Positions 11,127-24,043 of a stretch of DNA of 64,000 nt are shown here, piece by piece. The stretch spans positions 62,001 to 126,000 of the forward strand of contig BDIU01000067.1 of assembly GCA_002118135.1 (NCBI GenBank), in the 5' to 3' direction. Numbering within the stretch: the stretch's first letter is position 1; the number at the start of each line of letters is the position of its first letter. The DNA comes from Trebouxia sp. TZW2008. Taxonomy: Eukaryota; Chlorophyta; Trebouxiophyceae; Trebouxiales; Trebouxiaceae. The notes beneath the pieces were generated by a model, which was not told the origin of the DNA, made no database searches, and worked only from the letters and a program-made list of their open reading frames with translations. Position numbers and translations under genes: made by a program.

Positions 11127-11427
11127 ACCCGCACCTGAAATTAGATTGGCAGCAGAACTTGTATGTACTCACAGCGAAGTGAAGAATTTGCTTTTGGTTG
11201 GCAGTCTCAGCGATTCGTTTAACCCAGCTTGACTAAGTTGTGCAGTAATGAAATGGCGATGCAGCGAACAATGATGTCTTCCATCTCAATGGCATGACGT
11301 TGGACATTAACTTGGTGTGAACATATGCTGTGGGGAACCTGCCAAAGTCTGCAATTTTGGAAAGAGTGGCTGGTAGACTCGACCGGTACATATAGCTGCA
11401 GCAACAACGTTGTTAACATGAAGGTCG

Positions 11428-14400
11428 TCATCGTTTGCAAGCTGCCAACACCCTATCAATGTATGTGGAACTTCGATGTAAATGCTGCACTTTAGCAACG
11501 ACCTCATGCACTGCTGACGGATGACTTGCAGCTGCAGTTTCTAGAACTTGACATACTGCCTCTTGAATCACTGGATCAATGTCATCCATATGAATGACAA
11601 TGCCATTGAGCAGATAGGTCATCTGGGCTGCTTCCAGCGATACTTCCATGCTGGCAATGAAGACTTGCAAGGCAGCACAGATGCTTGTCCTGACAGCGTT
11701 ACTGCTGTCATCAAGTCTCTTCAACAGCTCAGGGTACACCAGCCGCCTCTGCTCAGGAGTCAGAAGCTTGCCCGCAGGTACCAGCAAGTGATAGCTGGCG
11801 CTACAAGCAGACAAGCGCGTATCAACAAAGTACTCCTCCTCCAGGCTTTGAAACAGCATTGGCAGCAGCTTGTCTCCTTCTAGCATGGCCTGCAGCTGCT
11901 CAGGCTGCAGCAGTTGCTCTGCAAACAAGGTGCTAAGAGCTGTGATGGCTGCAAATCGCACTGCAGCAGCTGTTTTGCCAGCCCTCCAAACCAGGGCTGG
12001 CAGAAGGGCTTCATTGGCTAGCTGCTGTGCTGCTTTGCCACTGAATGCCCTTGCTGTATCCTTGTTTGCAAGCAGCTGATCAATCAACTGCAGCACATTT
12101 GTGCGCAGCACTGGGTCCCTGCAGGCATGCAGTGTCAATTTGACGTCTAGACTGATGCAACTCACAATCAAAAGCAGCATAGACAGCATATTTTGAGAGA
12201 ACAGGCAGAATGACACACAGTGCGTCGAGAACAGGAATGCGCCCAAATTCAGTAGCACAAGCAATTGGGGCAAAGCAATTAGGCTGAGGGACTGTTGAGC
12301 ATGCTGAATGAAGAGGAACATAGGAGGCATGAGCAGTCCCGCGTGTTTTCTTGATCGCCAATGGTCGTGACAGAGGAGATGTAGACAGGAGGTGTGACCA
12401 TCAGTATACTCACATTCATGATCACAACGCTGCATGGGAGTGTTGCTGACCTTTCAGAGTCTTGCACAATGCTACACATGGTGTGCAGCGCTTGAGGAAG
12501 TAGGCCAGCTAGAGTTGTGCCCGGGCAGTTCAGCAGCAAGACAGTGAAGACCTGGAAGTTGGGCGTCTTTGCCATCCAGGCATCTGTGCTCTGCAGCACC
12601 ATCGCATTGGCATTGATTGGCTGTTTGCTTGATGTGCTGCCATAGAAATACCTCTTGCTGAATATCGTATGACAAGCAGGCAAGGCACGTGCTGAAACAT
12701 TGCGGCTGCGCTCTGCAAAAGCGTATTGCTTCTCATTAGGTGTGTGGACTACAAACGACTTGAATCAATCATTGCAAGACATTTCACACAAATTCTGGAG
12801 GGCAGACTTTGGTGTTGTAAGAGTGGATGCATGAGTGAGGGTATTGATGAATGCAGGAGCATGTATTGCAGCAAGGTCAGCAGCGCTTACTTGGCCACAG
12901 GCAGCAGCCAGACGCTCACTGGCTGCAGCAGTCTGGTGGGCCAAGTGGTGAGGTAGAGCACCACCTGAGTGAGTGTGTTTATGAGGGCAGGAGCATGCAC
13001 TTAGGCCAGGTCAGCAGCGCTTGCTTGGCAACAGCCACCAGCCAGGTGCTCACTGGTTGCAGCCTGGTGGGCCAAGTCATGAGGCAGAGCATACCCTGAG
13101 TGTGTGTGTTAATGAGGGCGGGCGTATGCATTGCAGCAAGGTCAGCAGCGCTTGCTTGGCCACAGGCAGCAGCCAGACGCTCACTGGTTGCAGCAGTCTG
13201 GTGGGCCAAGGGGTGAGGCAGAGCATCACCTGAGTGAGTGTGTTGATGAGGGCAGGAGCATGATCTTGGGCCAGGTCAGCGGCGCTTCCTCGACCACAGG
13301 CAGCAGCCAGGCGCTCACTGGTTGCAGCAGCTTGTTGGGCTAAGTCTGAAGAGGTCTCAGCAGCTTGCAACTGCAGCAGCAGCAGCCACAGCTGCTGGCC
13401 TATCAGGCAACACTGTTGACCTGCAGCAAAGTAGGTGACGTCTCTTTCACCAGAGCAGGTAACACATCAGTTGACTTGCAGACAATTGTGCAACTGACAA
13501 CCATAAGTTGGTTGACGGTGAAACAGGATAGAGGTGCCCAAATGCTGGCTCTGCTAAGGATGTGGTTGTGATCTACAATCGCAGAGTATGCTGCTGATGT
13601 CTCTTGTAGCAATGAACAGCGAGCACATCATGAGGCCTTGGCCAATTTCTGCTTGACAAGAAGCCTGCAAGGCAGCTTTGATATGCACATGACAAGGCTG
13701 TTCGGTAGACATGCGCTGCACAGTATGTATGCAATGTTGAACATGTGAGGTGAAATGTCAGATAGTGTTGACAGGCCAATGCAAAGGCTGATGAGTCAGG
13801 GTGACAGGTGGACCTACCCGCAAGAATGACAGTATTAAAGATGACTGCCAGCAGCTGTTGTTGCGCTGGGCCTTGGTCAAGACTGCGCACTGCATCGCTA
13901 CAGAGTGCTGCAACCAGCATTTGCAGCTCCTGATCATGCACTTGCTGCTGCACAATCCCTGCATAGTAAAGGCAGTTTACATTAGGTATGGCGCAGCCAG
14001 GCTAGTCTGAAGCTGCAAAATCAGCCATGAACCAGCTACGCAACAGGCGACAGACTGTGAGCAGTTGCATCAAATGGCATGTCAAACAATGCAATGAATC
14101 ATGCAGCTATATGTTTGTGGCAGCAATGCGCAGCGATAGATTACATCATCATCAAGCCAAACTCAGGGGCAGAAAGGGCTGTCATCAGACTGTATGCCAG
14201 CCGGATCACATGGTTCACATCGCTCCACATGGCAGCATGCCATCAACATGCAAGCACTGATGGCCATAGAGTTGCAGGCACCAAGAACAGGCAATCGCTG
14301 CGACAAGCACATATTGCGCACTGCTGCGATATGGGCAGCACAAATGCAGCAGATCTGGTTGTGATGGAGCATGACATACCAGCGGCATACAACATAGCAG

Positions 14401-17400
14401 CAAGAACGACAAGGGTGTTGACGCGGGTTGTGAAGGAGGCCTGAGGGGCAGTCACGCTGTCCACCATAAGGGGCAGCCAATGGCCCAGATTCACAAATGC
14501 CCCTACAACCTGCACAAGCAGCAGCGTTGTCAAGGTCATATCTGCTTTTGACTGACCTGTTTGAGTGCTTGAACTGCAGCATGGTTGGAATTGCTTGTGG
14601 CTTTCCTTTGCGCTAGGCTTGCAAGGACAGCCACAGGCACAATGTGTGCGTTTACATGAACATAATTTCTTGTGCCGCTTGACATGCTGAGACAGGTTGG
14701 CGACAAGCGTGCTGAAAGGAGCGTGGTCCTCATGATTCACAGAGATGCTTGTGAGAACCATGTGCCTCCCGTCAAGCCTGTCACCAACTGTTCTAGACTG
14801 CCAGGCCAGCATCACAAGATGGGCAGTCCAAGCTACAGTGACTTCTTGTGTAACGACCGCTTTGGCCACCATGAAAATTGTGCTTACTCAGAGGCACCAC
14901 TGCAGTCACAATGCAGTGATTGGTTCTCAATTGCACTGTGCTTACATCGAGTGTCTGTACAAAGAAAGTTACTGTACTGGGCATATGCGCACAAGATCTG
15001 GCAAGGGCTGCTGCTAATCTGGCTGCTATTGCAAGCTCTGTTTGATTTCGCCCTACCTGCTCTGGCAAGGGCTTTGTGGCCTCTAGATCATGACTGATGC
15101 AACATGTTTGGACCGAGCCACTGACCGAGTGATGCTGCTGATAGTCTTGTCATGATTGTGTAACAAATCTTGACAAAAAGTATCAAATACTTCTGCTAAT
15201 TGGCAGCTTGCAAAAGCTTTGTTGTCGTCGGACATGCCTTATTTGGACACGGTACTGTTTTGATTGGGTCACCACGGTGCAGTAGTCTGGCATACAGCTG
15301 CTGCCTACCTGAGCAGCTTGCACAACATACTGTGCAACTTGCTGGTCCTCATCACCAGCTGCACTGCACAGAGGATGCAGCAATTGTGGGAGGTGAGCTG
15401 AAGCAGCGCCCTGAGCTAGCAGCAGCACAGACTGTAGGCAGCGTGCTGCATTGAGCCTGAGTGACACTGTCCATTCTCGCAACTCAGCCACCACAGCTGG
15501 CAGGATGGAAGGTAAAATGTCTTGGACCATGTGGCGGATTTCTGTTGCTGGCTCAGCCTGCAAATGCGACAATTGCAGGCTTTGCATTGGCTGCAAAGCA
15601 TCAAGATCACAGGTGCAAGCCGAGCTGCTGCAATGAAAAAGACTGGTGTGTGACTGTGAATCTTGATACTCTTGTACAGAATGGAGGAGTCTGACCATGT
15701 GAGTCCTCACCAGGAGCATACAAATTTGTCCGGCTTGCACATGCTGCAAGCCAAAAACAGTCAGGTATACGCTGCATGTTACCTGAAACGGCTGAGTGAA
15801 CATGTGTGTCCAGGCTTGCTGAGAAGCTGAAGAAGAGGCCATCTGATTGCTTTTCACGCGCTCTTCTTTGCTCTGCGTATCATTACAGTCATGAGCATCA
15901 AAGGCGCCTCTCTTGCTCTCAGCAGCCCCGCCTGCTAGGCATGCCTCACGGGCAAAGATGAACTTTTCATATGCCAGAATGCGATGCAGGGCAGCACCGT
16001 ACATGTAGATGTGAAAGCAAAGGCAGCAAGTCATGTGGGAGCCGTCGTGTGGCTTGCCTGTAGTGCAGCATGCTGTTGTCCAATCTGCTCTAGACGCCTC
16101 GTTGTTGCATCCCTGACGCTAGGAGCTTCATCTGTCAGACCCAGTAACAGAACAGGCAGCAGCTCAACCAAAAACGCCCTGCAAAATTTTGCACTCAGGT
16201 AGAACTGTGAGGCGTGCAAGCAAAGACTCATGCATGCCAGACCAAAGCCAGTGGTCATACTTGCTTTCAATACAATCAGGAGTTGCTGTGAGGGAGCGCT
16301 TACCTGTACTGAACTGCTGACAAGTGCATCTCTGGAGTTTGTGAGCTCATCTGCCTGCAAAGCACTATGTGTTTGGAGATGGGTTTGGTGAGTACTGCAT
16401 GCAAAATCAACATGCCACTTCAATGGCAGTACTGACCTGCTTGCCCCAAGCCAGCTGGCAACAGATGCGAAGCATGCTTCCTTGACTGCACTTGCCCGAT
16501 CAGAGACAAGAGGTTTGATGGCTGGAGCAATGATCTGGACCATATTCTGCTCACTGACACCCTGCATCATGCATACATACACTTCTGCAAACTTGCTCAG
16601 CAGCCCAAGAAAGTATGTGATTTGCTTTTTTTGACAACAAGGAAAGTCCGATTTGTTGCTGAGACCAGTTGAATCAGCAAGATTCTCACCCTTTTATCTT
16701 GCAGTAAGCCAGGCAACGCACTTGATGCACAGCAACATGAGCTGATTGCAAAGCATCAACTATGAGAACTCTGGGACAAGTTGTCATGAGTGTTTGCAAC
16801 AGCAATTGAGTTCAACTGAACTTCAGTCCAAGTTGCAGTGATAACTGTGCCAGGACTACCTTGGTCACAAGAGTGTCCAAAGCTGCAAGCGTAGAGACCC
16901 GCACTCTGGAATGCTGATGGCTCAGATTTGGAATCAGGCTAGCCAGCAAGGAACTATGCTCAGCACGCAAGGCATCTGCTGGAAGCTGCTGACAGAGGTT
17001 CGCTATGGCACTGCAACCGGTCTGCATCAGCAACATTACAAAAGTTTGTTTTCAAGTCATACATCACGAATAGCTGTGTTTTGCCAAAATCGTTCTCGTC
17101 ACAACAAGTAGAGCTCACGGTATTGTGACATGTGATGTGCATCAGGCGTTCTGCGCAGGGACATATGCATGTGGTACATGACAGGATCACACCTTCTTGA
17201 TATCATGAAAGGAGTCTTCCAGAGCCCTGCAGACCACCTTGACTACCATATTCAGGTAGGGCAACAAACCCTGTCCACTTCGCAGGATCACAGGGTCTGC
17301 AATGAGCTTGATGATTGCAAGGCGTTGCTCTTCGCTAGGCTCAAGCACTGGCACATCTCCCATGCGATCTGTGATGGCTGGCAACAGCGCTGACAAGAGA

Positions 17401-18096
17401 GCAGCAGGCTCTGGTAATCGCTCAGCAGCAGATGTCAGAAAGCTCAAAGCTCCTTCTCGGCATCTTTCAACAGAATCAGCGAGTAGGCGCACCATTGGGA
17501 TGAGCACACTGCCAATCACCACTTGCTGCAAAGGACCTGTTATGTTGATGTATAGTGTTGCATAATACCTATGCAAGCCAACACTAGCGCTGCTACAATA
17601 CCTGCAGCTGTTGTGTGTCATGAGAAGGTGTTGCAGAGAAAAGCTTGCGATCAAGCTGAGTGATCTGCAAAAAAGCTGAAAGACCTCAGCAGGACGACAA
17701 AGCAGTGACAGACATGATAGTATGTATAGCAAGCCCGACAGAGCAGGGTTCATGCGTACAGCATTGCGCCTGAGGTTTCTGTCTTGGTCTGTCAGGCAAT
17801 TCACATCTCGCTGAATGGTGGCCTGCATCAGCTGTGAGTCAGTAAATGCTTGGCTCAGATGACATGCATTATCATGCCACGACTGTGCTGACCTGCAGCC
17901 CCTGCTGGTCCTGCAATGTAGCTGGCACTGTCTGTGGCAGGCTGTGTGCTGTGGGCTTAGGTGTAGGTCTTGACCCATTTGCTGGTACGTCCCTCGAGAT
18001 AGTGGTCAATCCTGGTATATCTGTCAAGCCGGACAAGTTTGTCTTGGGACCCTTTCTGACGTTCAACTGCCGCCATATGTCGTCCACGCTTCCCAT
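11428..18096 (-). CDS. DNAAF5: Dynein axonemal assembly factor 5 (HEATR2), HEAT-repeat protein
   Basis: Cytoplasmic HEAT-repeat scaffold needed to preassemble axonemal dynein arms. Thirteen exons: 17893-18096, 17760-17822, 17193-17525, 16860-17021, 16437-16561, 16304-16354, 16058-16178, 15309-15557, 14380-14509, 13818-13958, 13230-13420, 12451-12590, 11428-12118. All phases agree and give 866 residues (human protein about 855). Diagnostic blocks are IQRDVNCLTDQDRNLRR near the start, LADSVERCREGALSFL, VLEPSEEQRLAIIKLI, LLPVLLLGLTDEAPSVRD, LREWTVSLRLNAARCLQSVL, VGAFVNLGHWLPLM and the C-terminal PELLKRLDDSSNAVR and IVIHMDDIDPVIQEAV. The N-terminal 67 residues (GSVDDIWRQLN, then Pro-rich) are an extension I cannot match to animal DNAAF5. 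Intron 7 uses a GC donor (CAG|GCAAGC at 16057). Exon 11 has three extra tandem copies downstream. Confidence 0.9.
12840..13345. repeat. Tandem array, 131-134 bp x 4, duplicated DNAAF5 exon end
   Basis: GGTCAGC[AG]GCG recurs at 12875, 13009, 13140 and 13274. The copy at about 13230-13345 is the 3' half of DNAAF5 exon 11 (AAATSERLAAACG to INTLTQ) with its GTGATG donor. The other three lie in the following intron and still encode close variants such as TAATSERLAAACGQASAADL. Confidence 0.9.
14876..14976 (+). repeat. Dispersed repeat copy A (pogo/Tigger-end-like)
   Basis: Contains TTACTCAGAGGCACCACTGC, then CAATGCAGTGATTGGTTCTC, TGCTTACATCGAGTGTC and AAGTTACTGTA. It shares blocks with copies at 21968, 37755 and 43480. 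Lies in a DNAAF5 intron, antisense to the gene. Confidence 0.75.
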
Positions 18097-18621
18097 GTTG
18101 CAGGGCGGTGTGATCAGTGCCCAGACGAGACCAAGCAGAGCCTCGTTGAGACAAAGCCGTGTGATACGGCAATTCCTGCTGAAGCGCGTCAAGAAAGCCT
18201 AATGCTGCTTGCTGGGAGATTAACTGAAGGTGTCGCCGTTGCTATACCTAACTAGGTCAGCAACTGATCTGACCTATTCAACTTGCACCGATTCGGCTGG
18301 GACCGTGTAAAACTGCGATCTGCAACCCTTCAAGATCTCTGCGCTGCTACAGATCCCAAGCTTGACAGTCGCAGCATAATAAAAGGTTCAAGCTTGGCAC
18401 TTAGACGGACTCTGCAGGACATACAAAAGTAGCTAGGAAAGCTTTTTTGAAATTCGCTTTCAGGCAATGTCTCGCTGTGACTGCTGGCATTGTCTGCGAG
18501 CACTGCTGCCAAAGCGAGCATCAATCATGCAGCTCGGACGAGCACTTTGAGTCTGCAGCATACGGCATTCAGACAGCATAAAACCCAGGAGCTGTTGATC
18601 AGAACCAAGTGAGCCAAAGGT
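18097..18621. promoter_or_regulatory. Divergent promoter region DNAAF5 / DRP5A
   Basis: 525 bp between the two chosen start codons. An upstream in-frame ATG for DNAAF5 at 18192 would shorten it. CpG dinucleotides are denser than in neighbouring introns. No specific motif recognised. Confidence 0.5.
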
Positions 18622-21600
18622 ATGGCAGCTTCCACGGAGCAAGACCTTTACGACAACGCTGACGCAAAGATACGCTATGAAGCTTACAGGTGCGAATTTC
18701 TGCGATACGAAGCTTACAGGTGGGAATACCTGGAAGCCTGTATGGCTTGGCAGGCACATTTGAGGGGTCTATGAAAGCTTGCACATAGGTCTTGCAAGTT
18801 ATCAGCCACATGTGTCAGTGACCACAACAACTACCAATGCAGCATATTTTGGCAGCACAGGCATCTGACTTTGAGCCATGTTGTGTTCCATGCAGTCGGC
18901 TACAAGCTGCTGCAGTTGCTCATGGTGAAAGCCTCCCAATACCAGAAATTGTGGCCATTGGGGGTCAGTCTGATGGCAAAAGCAGTCTGCTTGAAGCCTT
19001 TCTGGGCTTCAGATTCAACATACGGTGAAACTCCAGCTGCCAGTGCATGGAGAGCTGCTTCTGCGTCATCACCTTCACGATCTAAATGGCATCACATTGA
19101 TGCAGTGAGGTCGAAATGGGCACCAGGAGGCCGCTCATATGCCAAATGGTCCATGATCCAACTGCACAGCAGCCGCGCTGCCGCATCCAGGATGAGGAGT
19201 CAGAGGAGTATGGCCCACCAATCACACCAGAGACTGCTGTTGCAGAGTTGATCAAGCAACGCACAGAGCAACATTTGCAGCAGATTGGCTGCACTGTTTC
19301 TGCTAAACCCATTGTGATGAGGACAGAGTAAGCTGTCTGACAGTCTCCCAGGAAACAGCTGAAGTCACACAGGCAGCCCCATGCTTGCATTGCAATGACA
19401 TCTGCACATTTTGCAGGTACGCATACTCCCCCAACCTGACCATTGTGGACACTCCTGGGTTCATCCTGAAGGTATGACATCTACTTGCATCAGCTCTGTA
19501 CATATCTGAAGCATTGAATAGCTCAAACAGGCAGTGAGAGCACCTGTGTACAGGCTGGCAAAGGTGAAGCAGACACTACCCCAGATGACATCCTGAGCAT
19601 GGTCAAAGCACAAGCTCAGCCTCCTCACAGGTATGTGGTTCCAGCAGCCAGTCATGCACAGTTCAGCAGCCTGAACTGAATTGCCTGGGTAGCACTACCT
19701 CGGCATGCTGTTACTTATGCATTGTGAAAACGGTCAGGGTGTTCTGAGCGTAGTGCAATGGTGATGCAGGTTGATCCTGTTCTTGCAGCAGAGCAGTGTT
19801 GAGTGGTGCAGCAGTCTTTGGATGCATGTCATCCAGGAGGTCGACCCAAACTTCCAGCGTACAGTAAGTTTTGAGTGCTCAGACCCCTGTTGTCAAGCAT
19901 GCTTGCATTGCCAATAGCATGTGGTGACTGCAGGTTGTTGTGGCCAGCAAATTTGACAACCGTCTGAAGGAATTTGCAGAGAGATGGGAGGTTGACCGGT
20001 ATTTGTCAGCAACAGGGTACTTGCACCCCAACGCAAAGCCCTTCTTTGTGGCTCTGCCCAAGGTAAGCAGCAAGCACAACCATGCCTACCTGCCGTCACG
20101 CTTTGACCTATTCACATTCCAAGCCAAGCATTTACACCTCAAATGTTGCGAGGCTCTTACACAGCAAGCTTGGCTATCGCATGCAGTACACTCATGTTGA
20201 CTTACACTGACATTGTCTGTATGACCCCATGATGGGTCCCTATGACAGTAGAATTTACCGTGGTATTGATACACATGTCTGTTAAAGATACTGATTTGAC
20301 AGTCTGATACACACAGGATCGCAGCTTAACAGCAAGCAGTGAATGGCGTCAAGCCATTCAGCAGGTTGATGCAGCAGTATTGAATCACCTCAGGACAGAA
20401 GTGGCAGGCGGTTTTGACGAAGAGCAGTTTGGCAGCCGCATTGGGTTTGCCAATTTGAAAATGTGAGTCTACCATATTGCAAACAGCAATACATAGCTCA
20501 TCAAAATGCATTTTACTGTCTGACATCTTGTCAAACTGGGTTCTTTGACTGGCTTTTGCATGGAGCAAACATTGATGCAATCTGAGCTTGGCAAGCAGTA
20601 TCAATTGCACAGGACTTGTGGTCCTACAGTTCGCAAGGTGCATTCTTTTCTCTCATCAGCACTAGGCCCGGGTGGCGCACATACATCCAGCTGTACTGCC
20701 ACTAGCTTCTGGCAGTGATGCAGTTGTCGTGTTCAGCGCCCTATAATGTTTGTGACTGTCAGATTAAGCGTGCTCATAACTCACTGGCTTAGCGCAGGTG
20801 GCTAGAAGAGGAGCTGGCACGCCGATATAGGGATGCTGCCCCTGCCACCCTGGCTCTCCTGCAAGAGCGCTGTGAAGGTGTTGCTGCTGAACTTGTAGCA
20901 GCTGAGTCCAGACTGCAGGCAGCAGAAGATGTCACATCTTTGCGCAGGGCAGGTGAGTTGCTGCAACTCAAACACATCATGTACATTGACAGAGGTGAAG
21001 TAATGGAGCAATGCACTGATGCAATGGTCTTGCAATTCCCAACTCAACAGCAGCAGTGCAGTGCAATACAGATTGACCTGGCGTTGCTGAATTTCAAGAC
21101 TGCAGCGTCTTGCATCATCAAGACTGACAGCAAGCACGTGAGTAACACTGTTTGTTTGTATGATGCAGCCATGCAACACATCTTTGCGATGGCCAACCAT
21201 GTCACTGCCTTGCTCAATGGCGCAACAGACCCTGACCCCTCTCAGCATGGCATGACCACAGAAGAGGAGCGCGCATCCAGCAGCAAACCTCAGGTCAGCT
21301 GTACTCATTACTGTGATGCACTCTAGGCTTGTCAGACAGTCACACGGACTGCTTTGCAGTTGCACCAAGCTCCTGCTGCTGGTCAAACATAGCTGTGTCT
21401 TGTACACATCTTCAGTAGGCCATGAGTGCTCAGCATCAGATGTGTGACTGCATAAAAGAGCCCCTCGACTGCTTTTCATGCACTGTGCACATGCAGTAGT
21501 GATAGTCATGTGATGTGTGTGTGTGTGCAGTGGCCTGCTGTGCATGGCGCTGTGCGGCCACAGAATTCTTCACTCAGGCTGTATGGAGGCGCAGCCTTTG

Positions 21601-24001
21601 AGCGCTGCCTGGATGAGTTTCAGGAGGCTGCTCATGTAGTCCAATTCCCTACAGGTACCATAACTGTGAGACAGCACGCATCGCTCCTGCCGATCTGACT
21701 GCACTCATGCACAGCTTTGAATAGCTCCCATAACCCACATCCTTGTGTTGAATAACAGTATACTGGAGTTGTAGCCTCTTTGTGCATTGAGCTAAAACTT
21801 AATGCCAAACAGCATTCAGCCTCAAGCTGTTTCTGAAGGTTGCATGCAACAGCTTCTGTTCTTCCTGACGCGTGATCAAGTGCAGCTCCTTCCCACAAGT
21901 CCAGCTATGTGCAAGCAACAGCAACAGATGCTGTGCAGTGACTTGTCTTCGTAATGACTACTTTGGTTCACAAGAAAACTGTCCTTATATCAAATTTTCT
22001 TGAACTCAGATTTGAAATGCAGTCAGCATGCAGTGATTGGTTCCCAGTTGCGCTGTCCTTGCACCAAGAATGTCATTACATCAAGTATCAAAGGCAACTT
22101 ACTGTTCACGCAGTTGCCAGAGACAAGGTGGCCAATGTATTGCTGGCAAGCAAGGGCAGGGGCGCAGCAGGAGGGCCAGCCCACACAGCACAGGACCTGG
22201 CTCGCAGCATAGCTCGCGAGCTGCTAGGACCCTTGCTGGAGACAGCCTGCAGCCGGCTTGCCAGCTTGCTGAGGCACGCTTTTGACATAGCAGCAGACAG
22301 CCAACAGCTACTACAGGGTGTGTTTTCACATTGCTTGCTTTGCAGGCCTGCTGCTCTACACACAGATGTGCAGCTCTAACATGCAGGTTGTGTCTTCCTC
22401 TGCCGTCGACAAAACTACAGCTACTGATAATGTGACATGGACTGTCTTTCTGAGGACCAAGCTTTGCACTATGGCATCATGGTTTGTTGCCCCACCCTGT
22501 TTGGGCGAAAAGTCAGTTATCTGAATGAAATGTTGAGACTTGATACCACAGCCAGGACTCACTGTTCCGCCTGTTGTGTCAGACATGAACAAGACAATCT
22601 GATGCCATATGTGGTGTGATTATGCTTGCTGCCTGGCGGTGCACCGTGTAGTCTTCAGTAGATGCAAGTTTCACAGTGAAGAATGTGCTGCAGATCCTAG
22701 CCACGACATACTACGACCCTATGTAGCCTTCCATGCGGCACTGCGGAGTGCTTACCACAGCTTCATTGCACACCTGGAGGACAACTGCAAAAGCCTGATG
22801 CGGCATCACCTTGAGGCAGCTACATCAGAGTTTGCTGTCACAGCCCTAGCAGGTAAAGCTTGGCAAGTTTGCCGAGGTGGTCTGTCTTCTCATGAGCCCC
22901 TTACTGTTTGCAATTTTGCAATCGCAGAGTCCATGACAGACAAGCTGCAGTGCCTGCAACAGCCTGTGTAGGCTGGCAATAACAGGCAGAACTGTGGCTG
23001 TTGTACGCCTCAAAGTTCAGCTGTGTCGTGTCTACTATCATGTGTGTCAGGTGGAAGCATTATGCTGCTGCCTGACAGCTGCTCTGACTGTGTCAATTGC
23101 ATCAGCTCAGTGCTACAGTGTAGTGACCCTGCCAGGAGGCAACAGCAATGCTGCTGCCAAGCAGTGTTGTCAGCAATTTGATGCACTCATGCAGGACTGG
23201 AAGACTTGCAGCTGGATGACAGAAATGATGTAGGCCCTGCAAGCATATCAGGCGATGACATTGAGAATGTCGGGCGGGAGCCAGCGCATGCACGTGAGTC
23301 TGTTGTGGAACAAGAACCTCTCAGGGAAAGCCAAATGACAGTGCCAGAGACCCCCAGCCCTGACATGATGGCTGCCAAGGGGGCGGGGCGGCGGCGAGAT
23401 TTTCTATCAGGGCGCCATGCAGACAACTCATCACCAACAAAAGCAAGAGGCAGACAGAATCGCAATGCTGGGGCTACAAATGTGCCCAGTGATCAGGTGA
23501 AGAACAGCTATGGTGCTATCTGTGGCACAGCAGAGAAGATGTTCAACAGGATCCGCCAAGGGGTAACGTGCCACGCTGCCCCATCCAGTCTGAAGTCAGC
23601 GTTCTTGGAGCCTCTTTCAGCCAAGCTGGCCAGTCAGATCTCCATTGATCTGCTGGCGTGCACAGATCAAGCTTTCATGGGCATGTTCACAGGTGGGTTG
23701 TTACACAGTGAGCATGGGACAAAAAGCATTGCTAGCTAGATGGCAAGGTGCCATTTCCTCACACTGCTACATTTGTCTCATTCAAGCTGCAAAGAGAGGC
23801 AGCACTGCACCCGCCTGCTTCTCTTACCTTGTGTGATTATCAGTGCTTGGTGATTGTGATTAGGGAGCTGACATGATGTGATGGTGTGCAGCTGCTGGAG
23901 CTGTGGCTCTTCTGGAAGCGCGCAGAGATGCTCTTGCCCGCAGAGTTGAAGGCCTTGTAAGATGCAAAAACGAGTTCCAAGAGCTGGCCAGGTGCTTGTG
24001 A
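18622..24001 (+). CDS. DRP5A: Dynamin-related protein DRP5A (cytokinesis-type dynamin)
   Basis: Plant/algal dynamin GTPase; Arabidopsis DRP5A acts at the cell plate during cytokinesis, and its sister ARC5/DRP5B divides plastids. Fifteen exons: 18622-18689, 18896-19024, 19106-19327, 19417-19471, 19554-19630, 19770-19863, 19934-20062, 20317-20462, 20798-20952, 21169-21293, 21531-21654, 22114-22317, 22694-22852, 23195-23692, 23892-24001. Phases agree and give 764 residues. GTPase motifs: G1 GGQSDGKSS, G3 DTPG in NLTIVDTPGFILK, G4-like VVASKFDNRLKEF. DRP5A-specific blocks are IPEIVAIGGQSDGKSSLLEA, EVEMGTRRPL, LRLYGGAAFERCLDEF, MTVPETPSPD and a terminal AAGAVALLEARRDA / CKNEFQELARCL. It matches DRP5A better than DRP5B. 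It has no PH or Pro-rich domain. Exon 1 has a duplicated donor. Confidence 0.95.
18664..18726 (+). repeat. Duplicated splice donor at the end of DRP5A exon 1
   Basis: GAAGCTTACAG|GTGCGAAT (donor at 18690) is followed 30 bp later by GAAGCTTACAG|GTGGGAAT (donor at 18720). Both give the same junction to exon 2 (YEAYSRLQ). Use of the second adds exactly ten in-frame codons without a stop. Confidence 0.85.
21968..22105 (+). repeat. Dispersed repeat copy B (pogo/Tigger-end-like)
   Basis: Contains ACTGTCCTTATATCAA, ATGCAGTGATTGGTTCCCAG, GCGCTGTCCTTGCACCAAG, TTACATCAAGT and CAACTTACTGT. It ends eight bases before the acceptor of DRP5A exon 12. Confidence 0.75.
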
Positions 24002-24038
24002 GGGAGTCCAGCCAATATGCTATAGGATGCCATCACCT

Positions 24039-24043
24039 TGTAA
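24039..24043 (+). terminator. TGTAA polyadenylation signal of DRP5A
   Basis: TGTAA 38 nt behind the DRP5A stop codon, a usual distance for green algae. Confidence 0.5.

Noticed and set aside
18622..24001. Assignment as plastid-division dynamin ARC5/DRP5B
   Set aside because: The EVEMGTRRPL, MTVPETPSPD and C-terminal blocks match DRP5A, and there is no PH domain as in DRP5B.
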